A stretch of DNA of 64,000 nucleotides from positions 1 to 64,000 of the forward strand of contig NZ_WTVQ01000008.1 in NCBI RefSeq assembly GCF_012910955.1. The letters are read 5' to 3'. How positions within the stretch are numbered: position 1 is the first letter of the stretch; every line of letters begins with the position of its first letter. The notes beneath the pieces were generated by a model. It was not told the origin of the DNA. It did no database searches and saw only the letters and a program-made list of their open reading frames with translations. Shown here piece by piece: positions 6,477 through 14,864 of the stretch. Both the position numbers and the translations under genes were made by a program. Source of the stretch: Aromatoleum diolicum. Lineage in GTDB: Bacteria; Pseudomonadota; Gammaproteobacteria; Burkholderiales; Rhodocyclaceae.

Positions 6477-7268
6477 ATGACACTTCACGCCAACGTCACA
6501 TGCCCCGGTTGCAGGAGCGGCGACTGCCGCAAGTCCAATTGGCGATCGGACGTCGAAAGACAGACGAATCCGGGACTGCGGCCGTATCGTTGCCGTGCCT
6601 GCCACCACCGTTTTTGGGCGCCCGACCAGGCGCTATCGCGCCGGCGCTTTGCCCTTTCCTCTGCGGTGCTGCCACTGCTGGGCATCGCCATCATGGTGTT
6701 TTGGGCGGTCGACGAGCGAAGTGGGGACGAAATCGCGGCGCATGCGCCCGTCGCAGCGCCAGTGGCGATCGATCCCCATACGCTGAGGGCGGCGCAGGAG
6801 GGCGATGCGGAGGCTCAGCTCCGTATTGCGAAGCTGCTGCTCTTCGGTGGCGCGCAAGCTGGCGAGCAATCCGCCGAAGCGGTGCGTTGGTTGCAGTCGG
6901 CGGCGGAGAAGGACAATCCTGCGGCCATGGTGATGCTTGGAAAGCTCTACCGCAACGGCTTCGGTGTGTTGCAGGATTACGGCCAGGCGGTGAAGTGGAT
7001 CCGGACGGCAGCCGAAAGGGGGGACCCCGACGGCATGCTCGAACTGGGTCGGCTGTACCGTGATGGTGTCGGCTTTCCGCGGGACCCGGTGCGCGCCTAT
7101 GTGTGGTTCAATCGTGCGGCCGCGGCACTGCATGGTGATGCCGTGCGCGATCGCGCTGAGGTCTTGCGCAGCCTTACTGCGGACCAACTGAAGGATGCGC
7201 AGGCACAGTCATCGGCAGTTGAAGCCGGTCTTCCCGACGCCAAGCTGGCGAAGGACAACAGACAATGA
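6477..7268 (+). CDS. Zinc-ribbon, membrane-anchored Sel1-repeat protein
   Basis: 263 residues. N-terminus: CPGCRSGDCRK ... YRCRACHHRFW, a four-Cys zinc ribbon (about 9-45). A transmembrane helix FALSSAVLPLLGIAIMVFWAV follows (about 57-78). Then come three Sel1-like repeats (about 100-205) with the signature pattern A-x-x-x-L-G-x-x-Y/L-x-x-G-x-G-V and W/A-A-E-x-G (AMVMLGKLYRNGFGV, GMLELGRLYRDGVGF). Sel1 repeats mediate protein-protein contacts; the partner is unknown. The combination of cytoplasmic zinc ribbon and periplasmic Sel1 repeats resembles small stress or regulatory proteins. No clear Shine-Dalgarno; the first gene right of the cassette array. Confidence 0.75.
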   Translation: MTLHANVTCPGCRSGDCRKSNWRSDVERQTNPGLRPYRCRACHHRFWAPDQALSRRRFALSSAVLPLLGIAIMVFWAVDERSGDEIAAHAPVAAPVAIDPHTLRAAQEGDAEAQLRIAKLLLFGGAQAGEQSAEAVRWLQSAAEKDNPAAMVMLGKLYRNGFGVLQDYGQAVKWIRTAAERGDPDGMLELGRLYRDGVGFPRDPVRAYVWFNRAAAALHGDAVRDRAEVLRSLTADQLKDAQAQSSAVEAGLPDAKLAKDNRQ

Positions 7269-7334
7269 CCGCGCTTCGGCGCAGCGCACCGCCTTCCGCC
7301 ACATGCTGGCGATAGTCGAGGCCGCGTTGGCGGA

Positions 7335-8801
7335 TCAGGCCTTCGGCTCGTCCGCCCTGCGACCGGCCGCGCACTGAGCTGCCGCAAACGCCCCGAGCCG
7401 CCGGATCGCATCCTCGAAGCGCGGCGACCACGGGTTGCCGCAGTTGAGCCGCAGGCAATTGCGGAAGTGTCCACTGGCGGAAAACAGGTCGCCGGGCACG
7501 ATCGCGATGCTGGCCTTGGCCGCTTCCTCGAACAGCGCCGTGCCGTCGCCCCCGGCCGGCAGTTCGACCCACAGCACGAAGCCGCCCTGCGGCTGCGAGA
7601 GGCGTGTGCCCGCCGGAAAGTGACGCAGCACGGCTTCGGACATCTGCATCACCTGCTTCTCGTAGACGCGCCGCAGGCCCCGCAGGTGCCGGTCGTAGGC
7701 CGTGGATTCAAGGTAGCGGGCGGCGACCGCCTGCGTCACCGGGTTGGTCGCGCCCGATGTCAGCGTTTTCTGCATCACGACATCCGCGTGGTAGCGGCCC
7801 GCGGCGACGTAGCCCAGCCGCAGCGACGGGCTCAGCGTCTTCGACAGCGACGAGCACAGCATCACGTTGCCGGCCGTGTCGAAGGATTTCAGCGGCCACG
7901 GCCGATGCGGACCGTAATGCAGGTCGCCGAAGATGTCGTCTTCGATCACCGGGATTCCCCGCTCCGCCGTCAAGGTGGCGAGGCGCCGTTTTTCCTCGTC
8001 GGGAACGAGGCTCCCCAGCGGGTTGTTGAAATTGCTCACCAGCAGGCAGGCGGCGATGCGCCGTTCGCGGCTCGCGATCTCCAGGGCATCCACCGACAGG
8101 CCATGGCGGGGGTGGGTCGGAATTTCCAGCGCCTTCAGCCCCAGTTCCTCCAGCAACTGCAGCATCAGGTAGTACGAGGGCGATTCGACCGCCACCGTGT
8201 CGCCGGGCCGGGTCACCGCGCGCAGGCACAGCAGCAGGGCTTCGGTGCACGAGTTGGTGACGACGATCTCGTCCGCTGCCAGCGCCTGCCCCCAAGTCAG
8301 CGAATGGCGCACGAACTGGCGTACCAGGTCGGGGTGGTTCAGTTGCGAGTGGCTGGCCGCGTCGAGGAGGCGTGCCGACTGCCGCCCGACCTGGCCGTAC
8401 AGGCGCTGCAGCGGCGCGATCGGCAGCAGCTCGGCGGCCGGCATCGCGGGGCCGAGCGGCACCATGTCCGGCCGGCTGTTCAGCGCCACGACGCCCATCA
8501 GCCGGCTGCTGATATCCACGGCGACCGGACGCGACCGCCGCTGCCGCGCCTGCGGTTCGAGTTGCGCGTTGCGGCTGGCGGTGAGCGGGCGGACAAAGAA
8601 GCCGGACTGGGGACGCGCCTCGACCTGGCCACGCTCCTCGAGTTGGCGCAGCGCCTGCACCACCGTCGACACCGACAGCTTCTTTTCGCGTGCCATCGTG
8701 CGCACCGAGGGCAGGCGGTCGCCGGGGCGCAGGATGCGCTCGGCGATCAGGCCGGCCAGCTCGTCGGCCAATTGTTCGTATCGCAGTGCACGCTGTTCCA
8801 T
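7335..8801 (-). CDS. MocR-type regulator (GntR wHTH fused to class I aminotransferase fold)
   Basis: 488 residues from the ATG at 8801, chosen for the GGGGGAG directly upstream; an ATG at 8813 is an alternative. An N-terminal GntR winged helix (about 5-72: LRPGDRLPSVRTMAREKKLSVSTVVQALRQLEERG) is joined to a PLP-dependent aminotransferase domain (about 110-470). The PLP lysine is in SSLSKTLSPSLRLGY and the Asn of NFNNPLG and Asp of IEDDIFGDLHYG are kept. MocR proteins use PLP or amino acid adducts to control an adjacent gene. The divergent DUF2917 gene is the obvious target; an inverted repeat lies between them. Confidence 0.9.
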   Translation of the reverse strand: MEQRALRYEQLADELAGLIAERILRPGDRLPSVRTMAREKKLSVSTVVQALRQLEERGQVEARPQSGFFVRPLTASRNAQLEPQARQRRSRPVAVDISSRLMGVVALNSRPDMVPLGPAMPAAELLPIAPLQRLYGQVGRQSARLLDAASHSQLNHPDLVRQFVRHSLTWGQALAADEIVVTNSCTEALLLCLRAVTRPGDTVAVESPSYYLMLQLLEELGLKALEIPTHPRHGLSVDALEIASRERRIAACLLVSNFNNPLGSLVPDEEKRRLATLTAERGIPVIEDDIFGDLHYGPHRPWPLKSFDTAGNVMLCSSLSKTLSPSLRLGYVAAGRYHADVVMQKTLTSGATNPVTQAVAARYLESTAYDRHLRGLRRVYEKQVMQMSEAVLRHFPAGTRLSQPQGGFVLWVELPAGGDGTALFEEAAKASIAIVPGDLFSASGHFRNCLRLNCGNPWSPRFEDAIRRLGAFAAAQCAAGRRADEPKA

Positions 8802-8911
8802 CACTCCCCCCATTTTCTTCACGCCACCTGCGCCGCATTGTCCTGCCGGCCGCGCCCGGTCGAAAGGCACAGTTGCCCTCCGTTTCGACCAGTACACTTT
8901 AAGAGAAATAG

Positions 8912-8930
8912 AATTGTAGCGATCACAATT
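8912..8930. promoter_or_regulatory. Inverted repeat in the mocR/DUF2917 divergent region
   Basis: AATTGT (8912-8917) and ACAATT (8925-8930) are perfect 6-bp arms with a 7-bp spacer. CTGT-led repeats follow at 8945 and 8960. The site lies between the two divergent genes, in a locally AT-rich stretch suited to promoters. Binding by the MocR protein is inferred. Confidence 0.4.
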
Positions 8931-9012
8931 TAAGTTCCGTGTGTCTGTACTGCTATCCCCTGTGTTCCTAGACTGGCAATGCGCCTTTATTGACGATTTC
9001 AGGAGAGCGATC

Positions 9013-9339
9013 ATGCGGATGTCACTGAGCAACGGAATAATCCAGCTGGACGCATTGAAGCCGCTCGCCATTCGCGATGCTCGCGGTGTCCGTCTGGAAT
9101 GCACTGCCGGCAGGGTCTGGCTGACCGTGCAAGGCCAGCCCGGCGATTTTTATCTCGCCGCGGGCGACGGGCTGTGCCTCGCCAGCAACGGCCTCGCACT
9201 GGTCGAAGGCATGCCGCGCGGCAGTGTCCGGCTGGTCGCTCATTCGCCCTGGCCGGTCCGCTGGGCCGGCCGGCTGTTGCGCCGCCTGTATCGTCGGCGC
9301 CCGCAGCGTGGCCACGGTACCGCCGGCGCGGCGATCTGA
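9013..9339 (+). CDS. DUF2917-domain protein
   Basis: Start at 9013 (MRMSLSNGIIQLDALKPLAI, 108 residues), preceded by AGGAGAG. The single domain is a small beta-rich fold with VRLECTAGRVWLTVQGQPGDFYLAAGDGLCL and GLALVEGMPRGSVRLV, the DUF2917 pattern that resembles a mini-cupin. The C-terminus is Arg-rich. Function unknown. It is divergent from a MocR regulator, a recurrent pairing in betaproteobacteria, and is probably controlled by it. Confidence 0.85.
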   Translation: MRMSLSNGIIQLDALKPLAIRDARGVRLECTAGRVWLTVQGQPGDFYLAAGDGLCLASNGLALVEGMPRGSVRLVAHSPWPVRWAGRLLRRLYRRRPQRGHGTAGAAI

Positions 9340-9508
9340 GCATCGGCGGGGAGCAGACATACAATCCTCTGCATCCCCGTCATCAGGACCGTACGCGCGA
9401 CGCGGCAGGGGGTGCGACGGCACCGCATCATCCGGTAAAGTTGCTGTGCTCCGGATCTCGGCCTTTCGTAACTGCGCCGAGCCTTTACGCAGATAACCGG
9501 ACCACCGC

Positions 9509-10417
9509 ATGGACCGCTACACCGAAATCCGCAGCTTCGTCCTGGTCGCCGAGAAGGGCAGCTTCGCCGCCGCCGCGCTCGTCGAAGGCGTGACTCCGGT
9601 CGTCATGGGGCGCCGCCTCGACGGCCTCGAAAAACGCCTCGGCGTGCGCCTGATGCACCGCTCGACGCGCGGGCTCACGCTCACCGACCTCGGCGAACAG
9701 TTCCTCGAACAGTGCCGCCACCTGATCCGCGAGTTCGACGATGCCGAAACCAGCGTCAGCGCCGGGCGCGACATCGTGCGCGGCCACCTCGTCGTTTCCG
9801 CCCCGGCCGCCTTCGGCCGCCGCCACGTTGCCCCGCACGCCCCGGCCTTCAAGGCGCGCTACCCGGAACTCAGGCTCTCGTTCAACCTCACCGACAGCGT
9901 CGTCGACCTCGTGCGCGAAGGCTACGACATGGGTATCCGCATCGGCGAAGTCACCGACCCCAACTACGTCGCCGTGCGCCTCTTTGCGAACCGTCGCGTC
10001 GTCTGTGGCACCCCCGAATACTTCGCCCGCCACGGCGAACCGCACACCCTCGAGGACCTCGCCCACCACAACTGCCTCGCCTTCAACCTGCAGGGCGGCC
10101 AGCAACGCGGCTGGAGCTTCCTGCGCGACGGCAAACTCGTGGCCGTCCGCGTCGACGGTGATCTCGACTGCAACGACGGCGAACTTCTCTACAGCTGGGT
10201 CAAGCAGGGGTTCGGCATCGGCTGGCGCTCCACCTGGGAAATCCAGGCCGAACTCAAACGCGGCGAACTGGTGACCGTCCTAGACGAATTCGCTGCGCCC
10301 ACCTACGACATCCAGGCGGTGTATCCGCAGCAGCGCTACCTGCCGGCCAAGGTGCGGCACTTCATCGAATACCTGAAGGGGATCTATCACACGCCGGGGT
10401 ATTGGGAGCGGGGGTAG
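9509..10417 (+). CDS. LysR-family transcriptional regulator
   Basis: 302 residues. The N-terminal winged helix (about 1-60) reads EIRSFVLVAEKGSFAAAALVEGVTPVVMGRRLDGLEKRLGVRLMHRSTRGLTLTDLG, split here into its recognisable parts SFVLVAEKGSF, VMGRRLDGLE and LMHRSTRG. The effector domain (about 90-295) includes HLVVSAPAAFGRRHVAP and the GYDMGIRIGEV stretch typical of the CrgA/DmlR-like group. The target is unknown: neighbours on both sides are co-directional and unrelated, so a divergent partner gene is missing. Confidence 0.88.
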   Translation: MDRYTEIRSFVLVAEKGSFAAAALVEGVTPVVMGRRLDGLEKRLGVRLMHRSTRGLTLTDLGEQFLEQCRHLIREFDDAETSVSAGRDIVRGHLVVSAPAAFGRRHVAPHAPAFKARYPELRLSFNLTDSVVDLVREGYDMGIRIGEVTDPNYVAVRLFANRRVVCGTPEYFARHGEPHTLEDLAHHNCLAFNLQGGQQRGWSFLRDGKLVAVRVDGDLDCNDGELLYSWVKQGFGIGWRSTWEIQAELKRGELVTVLDEFAAPTYDIQAVYPQQRYLPAKVRHFIEYLKGIYHTPGYWERG

Positions 10418-10537
10418 GCTGCCGGCGCAGCCTGCAAGGCAGATGCCGGGCGGTGGCCAGTGCTGCTCGACGCGGGCACTCATGCGGTCACCGACGATTC
10501 ATGGAATTTCATGAGGTTCAAGACGAGGAGATCGCAC

Positions 10538-11002
10538 ATGAACGAGAAGCCTGCAGCGAAGGCCGAATCCACGGCGGACCGCGAGTTTGTCCACTCGCGC
10601 GTGATCGATGCGCCGCGCGAGCGCGTCTTCAAAGCCTTCAGTGATCCCGCTCACCTTGCACGGTGGTGGGGGCCGAACGGGTTCAGCAGCACTTTTCACG
10701 AGTTCGACTTCCGCGCTGGCGGCACGTGGCGCTTTGTCATGCACGGGCCTGACGGTACGGACTACCCGAACGAGAGCGTCTTCATGGAAGTCCTCGCGCC
10801 CGAGCGCATCGTCTTCGAGCACTTTTCCGGCCACCACTTCGAGATGACCATCACGCTTGCGGCGCAGGGGGCCCAGACCGTGGTGGGCTGGCGCCAGGTG
10901 TTCGACACGGCCGCTGAGCGGCAGCGTATCGCGAAGTTCGTGACCGAGGCGAACGAGCAGAACCTCGATCGCCTCGCGGCAGAGGTGCGCAATGTGGCAT
11001 GA
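10538..11002 (+). CDS. SRPBCC (AHSA1-type) domain protein
   Basis: Start at 10538 (MNEKPAAKAESTADREFVHSR) follows GAGGAG by 7 bp; 154 residues. The AHSA1/START-like fold is clear: RVIDAPRERVFKAFSDPAHLARWWGPNGF (about 18-46, the alpha1 and Trp-rich signature), GGTWRFVMHGPDG, and VVGWRQVFDTAAE near the end. These helix-grip proteins bind small hydrophobic ligands or act as Hsp90 co-chaperone-like factors; no ligand can be named. Single gene, LysR upstream and a small membrane protein downstream. Confidence 0.85.
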   Translation: MNEKPAAKAESTADREFVHSRVIDAPRERVFKAFSDPAHLARWWGPNGFSSTFHEFDFRAGGTWRFVMHGPDGTDYPNESVFMEVLAPERIVFEHFSGHHFEMTITLAAQGAQTVVGWRQVFDTAAERQRIAKFVTEANEQNLDRLAAEVRNVA

Positions 11003-11149
11003 AGCCCATGCGGCCTGCCCCTTCCAGCGAAGCGGAGCGCCATGACCATTGGGACCAGCAAGCGGGGTGACGTGCGCATGTCAAACGCCAGCCGGTTGAT
11101 GCAGAATTGAGTAGGCGGAACCGTCGATGTTCAACTCTTCAAGTGTCCT

Positions 11150-11527
11150 ATGGCAAATAACCGTTTACGCCTTGCTTCAGTAACCGCTGTCACGTATCTG
11201 GTCGTCGTGCTCGGTGGCACGCTGGTACGTTTCGCGAATACGGGCGACGCATTCACCTTGCGTTTCAGCCTTACGCAACCCGCCACATGGATTGCCGCGT
11301 TCATCGCGGCGATCGTCGCATGGGGTTTGTGGAAGCATTACAGATGGGCGTGGTGGCTCGGGATTGCTGCGGCCGGCTACCAGCTGTTTCGGCTGCTTGG
11401 CTGGATCGTCGGCCATTTCAGCTTCTCGCGCCCGCCGGGCTTCGGGCCGTTGCTGGTCGCCGCGCTGCTGTTGGCGTTTCTGGTGCTCCTGTTCCCGTCG
11501 CACGTTCGCGCATCCTGCAATCGGTGA
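11150..11527 (+). CDS. Small membrane protein, unknown function
   Basis: 125 residues with four likely transmembrane segments (about 8-26, 44-60, 66-86, 98-116) and a basic C-terminus. Aromatic clusters (WGLWKHYRWAWWLGIAAAGYQLFRLLGWIVGHF) sit between helices 2 and 3. No family recognised. No good Shine-Dalgarno before ATG 11150, but the start coincides with MANNRLRLASVTAVTYL, a plausible inner membrane protein N-terminus. Confidence 0.6.
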   Translation: MANNRLRLASVTAVTYLVVVLGGTLVRFANTGDAFTLRFSLTQPATWIAAFIAAIVAWGLWKHYRWAWWLGIAAAGYQLFRLLGWIVGHFSFSRPPGFGPLLVAALLLAFLVLLFPSHVRASCNR

Positions 11528-11649
11528 TGCCGGCACGGAAGATAGCGACGAGGCTCTTGGCCCGTTGCGTATCCCGCTTCTAGTGGTTCATCATGAGGGA
11601 GACGGGCGCAGGCCATGCGCTGCAGGCTTCTCTTCGAGAGGATGTGCCA

Positions 11650-12153
11650 ATGAAAGCTCTTTTGCGGCTGTTCTCGATCATCCATGCGCTCATGGCTTTT
11701 CTTTTTGCCTGCGCCGCAATCGTGCTCATCATCATAGCCGCCCGCATCGGCTGGACCGCCGTCGGCGGCGGGCTGGACCGGGTTGCAGCGCAGGGGATAA
11801 TCGAAGCGGTCGGCTTGTTGGCAGCTGCAGTTGTCGCGCTTCAGATCGCGCAGACCATTTCTGAGGAAGAAGTCATTCGTGACGCGCATATCAGCGGACC
11901 GACACGGGTACGCCGTTTTTTGTCACGATTCATGGTGGTAGTTGTGGTCGCGCTCGCCATCGAAGGACTCGTCGCGACGTTCAAGGCGGTGCGCGAGGAC
12001 TCGGTGCAGTTGCTGTATGCCGCGAGCCTATTGTTATCCGTAGGGCTGCTCCTGGCCGGCTGGGGGGTATTCATCCGCCTCAATCGCTACGCCGAGGAAC
12101 TGGAGCCGGAGGCAATGGCGGCGGCCAAGCGCGAAGACCGAAAGCTCGAATAG
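11650..12153 (+). CDS. Membrane protein, unknown function
   Basis: Start at 11650 (MKALLRLFSIIHALMAF) after GAGAGGATG is preferred to a GC-rich upstream extension; 167 residues. Four predicted helices (about 7-32, 40-65, 98-118, 126-146) and a soluble, charged C-terminal tail rich in Glu/Ala/Lys. Loop segment QTISEEEVIRDAHISGPTRVRRFLSRF is cytoplasmic by charge. The topology is that of a small four-helix inner membrane protein. No known family recognised; lies in a run of small co-directional genes. Confidence 0.65.
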   Translation: MKALLRLFSIIHALMAFLFACAAIVLIIIAARIGWTAVGGGLDRVAAQGIIEAVGLLAAAVVALQIAQTISEEEVIRDAHISGPTRVRRFLSRFMVVVVVALAIEGLVATFKAVREDSVQLLYAASLLLSVGLLLAGWGVFIRLNRYAEELEPEAMAAAKREDRKLE

Positions 12154-12278
12154 TTGTCATGCGGGCGCCCTCACAGGTCGTTCCGCGAGACGGCCTGCAA
12201 ACGGCGCTCCACCGCACTCGCAGGCTGCCCCCGGGAACCTCGGCGTCAGGCGAGCTCAAACTTGCAGGAGGCACATTC

Positions 12279-12671
12279 ATGGCAATCGGCTGGCTCACAG
12301 TACTGCAAAGCGTTCCGTGGGCGGATGTCATCAGCAACGCGCCAAAGGTTGCTGAAGGCGCGAAGAAGCTGTGGAATACGGTGGCGAAGAAATCCTCTCC
12401 GCCGGAGGTTTCCGATGCGAGCACGCAGCCCGCCGTCTCGGCCGAATCGCGCACCATCGCCGCACTGGAAGCGCGTGCCATCGCGCTGGAGGCGTCGGTG
12501 GCCGACTTGCACGGCCAGATGCTTGCATCATCGGAACTCATCAAGGCCCTCGCCGAGCAGAACGCGCAGCTTGTCCAGCGCATCGAAACCAATCGGGTAC
12601 GAGTGCTATGGCTGAGCGCGGTGACCGCGGCGCTTGCGCTTGCCGTAGTGTTCGGTCTGTTTCCGGCGTGA
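12279..12671 (+). CDS. Coiled-coil protein with C-terminal membrane anchor
   Basis: Start at 12279 has an excellent RBS (AGGAGG, 8-13 bp upstream); 130 residues. The N-terminal part (MAIGWLTVLQSVPWADVISNAPKVAEGAKKLWNTVAKK) is amphipathic. The middle (about 60-108) is a heptad-like coiled coil (IAALEARAIALEASVADL...LIKALAEQNAQLVQRIE). One C-terminal helix (VLWLSAVTAALALAVVFGLF) anchors it. Similar short tail-anchored proteins are annotated as hypothetical; role unknown. Confidence 0.7.
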   Translation: MAIGWLTVLQSVPWADVISNAPKVAEGAKKLWNTVAKKSSPPEVSDASTQPAVSAESRTIAALEARAIALEASVADLHGQMLASSELIKALAEQNAQLVQRIETNRVRVLWLSAVTAALALAVVFGLFPA

Positions 12672-12799
12672 GCGACGAACCAAGGGGGGCAGGGGATTTT
12701 CCACAGCGCTGCGCCCGGTGAACGGGGCCGCGCCACAGTGTCGTTGTTTATGCGTATGAGTTTTTGGTGGTTTTCGCGTGGTGCATCACAGGGGAAACA

Positions 12800-13282
12800 A
12801 TGATCGACATCGTCCCATTTTCTCCACCATACGCCCGTGGCGTCGTCGACGTCATTCTTCCGATCCAGCAGGCCGAGTTCGGGATCCCGATCACGCTCGA
12901 GGCGCAGCCTGATCTGCGGGACATTCCCGGCTATTACCTGCGGGGCAATGGCAACTTCTGGGTCGCCCTGGACGGCCAGACTGTCGTCGGAACCATCGCA
13001 TTGCTGGACATCGGCGAAAATCAGGCGGCGCTGCGCAAGATGTTCGTCAAGGCCACGCATCGCGGTGCGGAGCAGGGCGTCGCCAGGCGTCTGCTGGAAA
13101 CGCTCCTCGCCTGGTGCCGCAAGCGCGGCGTGCGCGAGATCTACCTCGGAACCACCGCCAAGTTCTTTGCGGCGCACCGCTTCTACGAGAAAAGTGGCTT
13201 CCGCGAGATTACGCGCGCCGAGTTGCCCGCCAGCTTTCCGGTGATGGCGGTCGACACGAGGTTCTATCGCCACAATGTATGA
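12800..13282 (+). CDS. GNAT-family N-acetyltransferase
   Basis: Start at 12800 (MIDIVPFSPPYARGVVDVI) follows GGGGAAAC; 160 residues. The GNAT fold is visible: strand 4 in NFWVALDGQTVVGTIALLDIG, strand and loop of the acetyl-CoA site in LRKMFVKATHRGAEQGVARRLLETLL (the R/Q-x-x-G-x-G/A pattern being RGAEQGVA), and the C-terminal FAAHRFYEKSGFREI motif B. The acceptor substrate is unknown. Single gene between two unrelated genes. Confidence 0.88.
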   Translation: MIDIVPFSPPYARGVVDVILPIQQAEFGIPITLEAQPDLRDIPGYYLRGNGNFWVALDGQTVVGTIALLDIGENQAALRKMFVKATHRGAEQGVARRLLETLLAWCRKRGVREIYLGTTAKFFAAHRFYEKSGFREITRAELPASFPVMAVDTRFYRHNV

Positions 13283-13360
13283 GCGTATGACATGCAGTCT
13301 CGCGGCGGCGCGGTCGACGCCCTGCCCGAGTCAGCCGTGACACACACACAAGGAGCAATG

Positions 13361-13999
13361 ATGAAGCTTGTCGGCATGCTCGATTCTCCGTATGTTCGCC
13401 GAGTGGCGGTCTCCATGCAGCTTCTCGGTCTGCGCTTCGAGCACGAGTCGCTGTCGGTATTCCGCACGTTCGCGCAGTTCCAGCAGATCAATCCGGTGGT
13501 CAAGGCGCCGTCGTTCATCTGCGATGACGGCGAGGTGCTGATGGATTCGACGCTGATCCTGGAGTACGCGGAAGCGCTTGCTCGGCCCGGCCGCAGCCTG
13601 TTGCCCGCGTCCATCCCCGAGCTTCAGCACGCGCTGCGGGTGATCGGGCTGGCGCTGGCGGCGTGCGAGAAGAGTGTGCAGATCATCTATGAACGGGGCC
13701 AGCGGCCGCCCGAGAAGATGCATGAGCCGTGGGTCGCCCGGGTGACCGGGCAGTTGCTGGCGGCGTATGGGGCGCTCGAGGAGGAGTTGGTGCGGCGGCC
13801 GCTGGCGGTGGCGAGCGCGACGATCGATCAGGCGGGGGTGAGCACGGCGGTGGCGTGGCATTTCACGCAGCGGATGCTCCCCGAGCTCGTCCCTGCGGCC
13901 AACTATCCGGCGCTCGCGGCATTTTCAGCCAAAGCGGAAGCCCTTCCGGAGTTTCTTGCCGCGGCGCACGGGGCGGGGACCTATCGCCAAAACGGCTAG
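13361..13999 (+). CDS. Glutathione S-transferase family protein
   Basis: 212 residues from ATG 13361; ATG 13358 is also possible but leaves only 2 bp after AAGGAG. The thioredoxin-like N-terminal domain (about 1-78) has MLDSPYVRRVAVSMQLLGLRFEH (glutathione site Ser/Tyr region), the cis-Pro in INPVVKAPSFI and the Asp-Ser of VLMDSTLILEYAE. The helical C-terminal domain is divergent. It would conjugate or reduce electrophiles with glutathione; substrate unknown. Confidence 0.88.
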   Translation: MKLVGMLDSPYVRRVAVSMQLLGLRFEHESLSVFRTFAQFQQINPVVKAPSFICDDGEVLMDSTLILEYAEALARPGRSLLPASIPELQHALRVIGLALAACEKSVQIIYERGQRPPEKMHEPWVARVTGQLLAAYGALEEELVRRPLAVASATIDQAGVSTAVAWHFTQRMLPELVPAANYPALAAFSAKAEALPEFLAAAHGAGTYRQNG

Positions 14000-14020
14000 C
14001 GGTCGGGGCGGTAGCTGAAC

Positions 14021-14458
14021 ATGTCCGACGAGTTTTTCCTGGGTGTCGTTCTGCCCGTCATCTTCCTGCTGGCGGGGGGCGGGCTGCTGGCGACCGCGGC
14101 CCGGCACGGGGTGCGCACGCGGGCGTTTCTCGACCAGGCCCGCGAAGCAGCCGGGGAGGTAGTCGCGCTCGAGGAGGAGCCGGCGATGGAGGTGGGCGAC
14201 TCACGCACTTACCGGCCGGTGGTCGCGTTCGCGATGGATTCGGGGCAGCAGGTGCGCTTCAGTTCGATGGCCCATTCCAATCCGCCCGCATATGAACTTG
14301 GCGCATCGGTCCGCGTCCTTTACGATCCCGAGCGGCCTCATGAGGCGCGCATCCGGTCCTTCGCCGAGCTGTGGTTTCCGCTGCTGCTTCTCGGTGGCCT
14401 GGGGGGCATTTTCACGGCGCTGGGTGCGGCAATATTGCTGGGCTACATTCCTTTATGA
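14021..14458 (+). CDS. DUF3592-type membrane protein
   Basis: 145 residues. Two transmembrane helices (about 7-26 and 115-142) flank a soluble beta-rich domain that reads AAGEVVALEEEP...YRPVVAFAMDSGQQVRFSS...YELGASVRVLYDPERPHEARI. The pattern 'GxxVxVLYDPxxPxxA' is typical of DUF3592. Function unknown. Located 21 bp after the GST gene, possibly co-transcribed. Confidence 0.75.
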   Translation: MSDEFFLGVVLPVIFLLAGGGLLATAARHGVRTRAFLDQAREAAGEVVALEEEPAMEVGDSRTYRPVVAFAMDSGQQVRFSSMAHSNPPAYELGASVRVLYDPERPHEARIRSFAELWFPLLLLGGLGGIFTALGAAILLGYIPL

Positions 14459-14512
14459 GTTCCCGCAGGTGCGTTAGCGGTCGGGGCCGATTCCGATGAA
14501 AGGAGCTGGTTG

Positions 14513-14860
14513 ATGATCTACAAAGGTAGCTGCCATTGTGGTCAGGTTGCTTTCGAAGTCGAAGGCGAACTCATGCAAGTCATGGACTGCAATTGCTCGA
14601 TGTGCACCCGCAAGGGTGCGCTGCTCTGGTTCGTTCCCCGCGACAAACTTCGCGTGCTCACGCCAGAGGAAAACCTCAGCACCTATACCTTCAATACCCA
14701 CACGATCAAGCATCGCTTCTGCCCGACCTGCGGCATTCATCCGTTTGGCGAGGGCACCGATCCCGCGGGCAATCGCATGGCGGCGATCAACGTCCGGTGC
14801 CTCGAGGGGGTCAAGCTCGCGTCGCTTCCCGTCAAGCACTTTGACGGTCGTTCGCGCTAG
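14513..14860 (+). CDS. GFA-family (CENP-V/Gfa domain) zinc protein
   Basis: Start at 14513 after AAGGAGCTGGTTG; 115 residues, the family's normal size. Zinc ligands are all present: CHCGQV (about 7-10), CNCSMC (about 27-32) and CPTCGIHPFGEG (about 70). GFA proteins are zinc-binding folds related to glutathione-dependent formaldehyde-activating enzyme; for most the reaction is unknown. Stand-alone gene convergent with the TerB-like gene, stops only 4 bp apart. Confidence 0.9.
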   Translation: MIYKGSCHCGQVAFEVEGELMQVMDCNCSMCTRKGALLWFVPRDKLRVLTPEENLSTYTFNTHTIKHRFCPTCGIHPFGEGTDPAGNRMAAINVRCLEGVKLASLPVKHFDGRSR

Positions 14861-14864
14861 GTGG

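Noticed and set aside
12080-13273. 397-residue minus-strand frame
   Set aside because: Antisense to the coiled-coil and GNAT genes, both of which have good start signals and recognisable domains.
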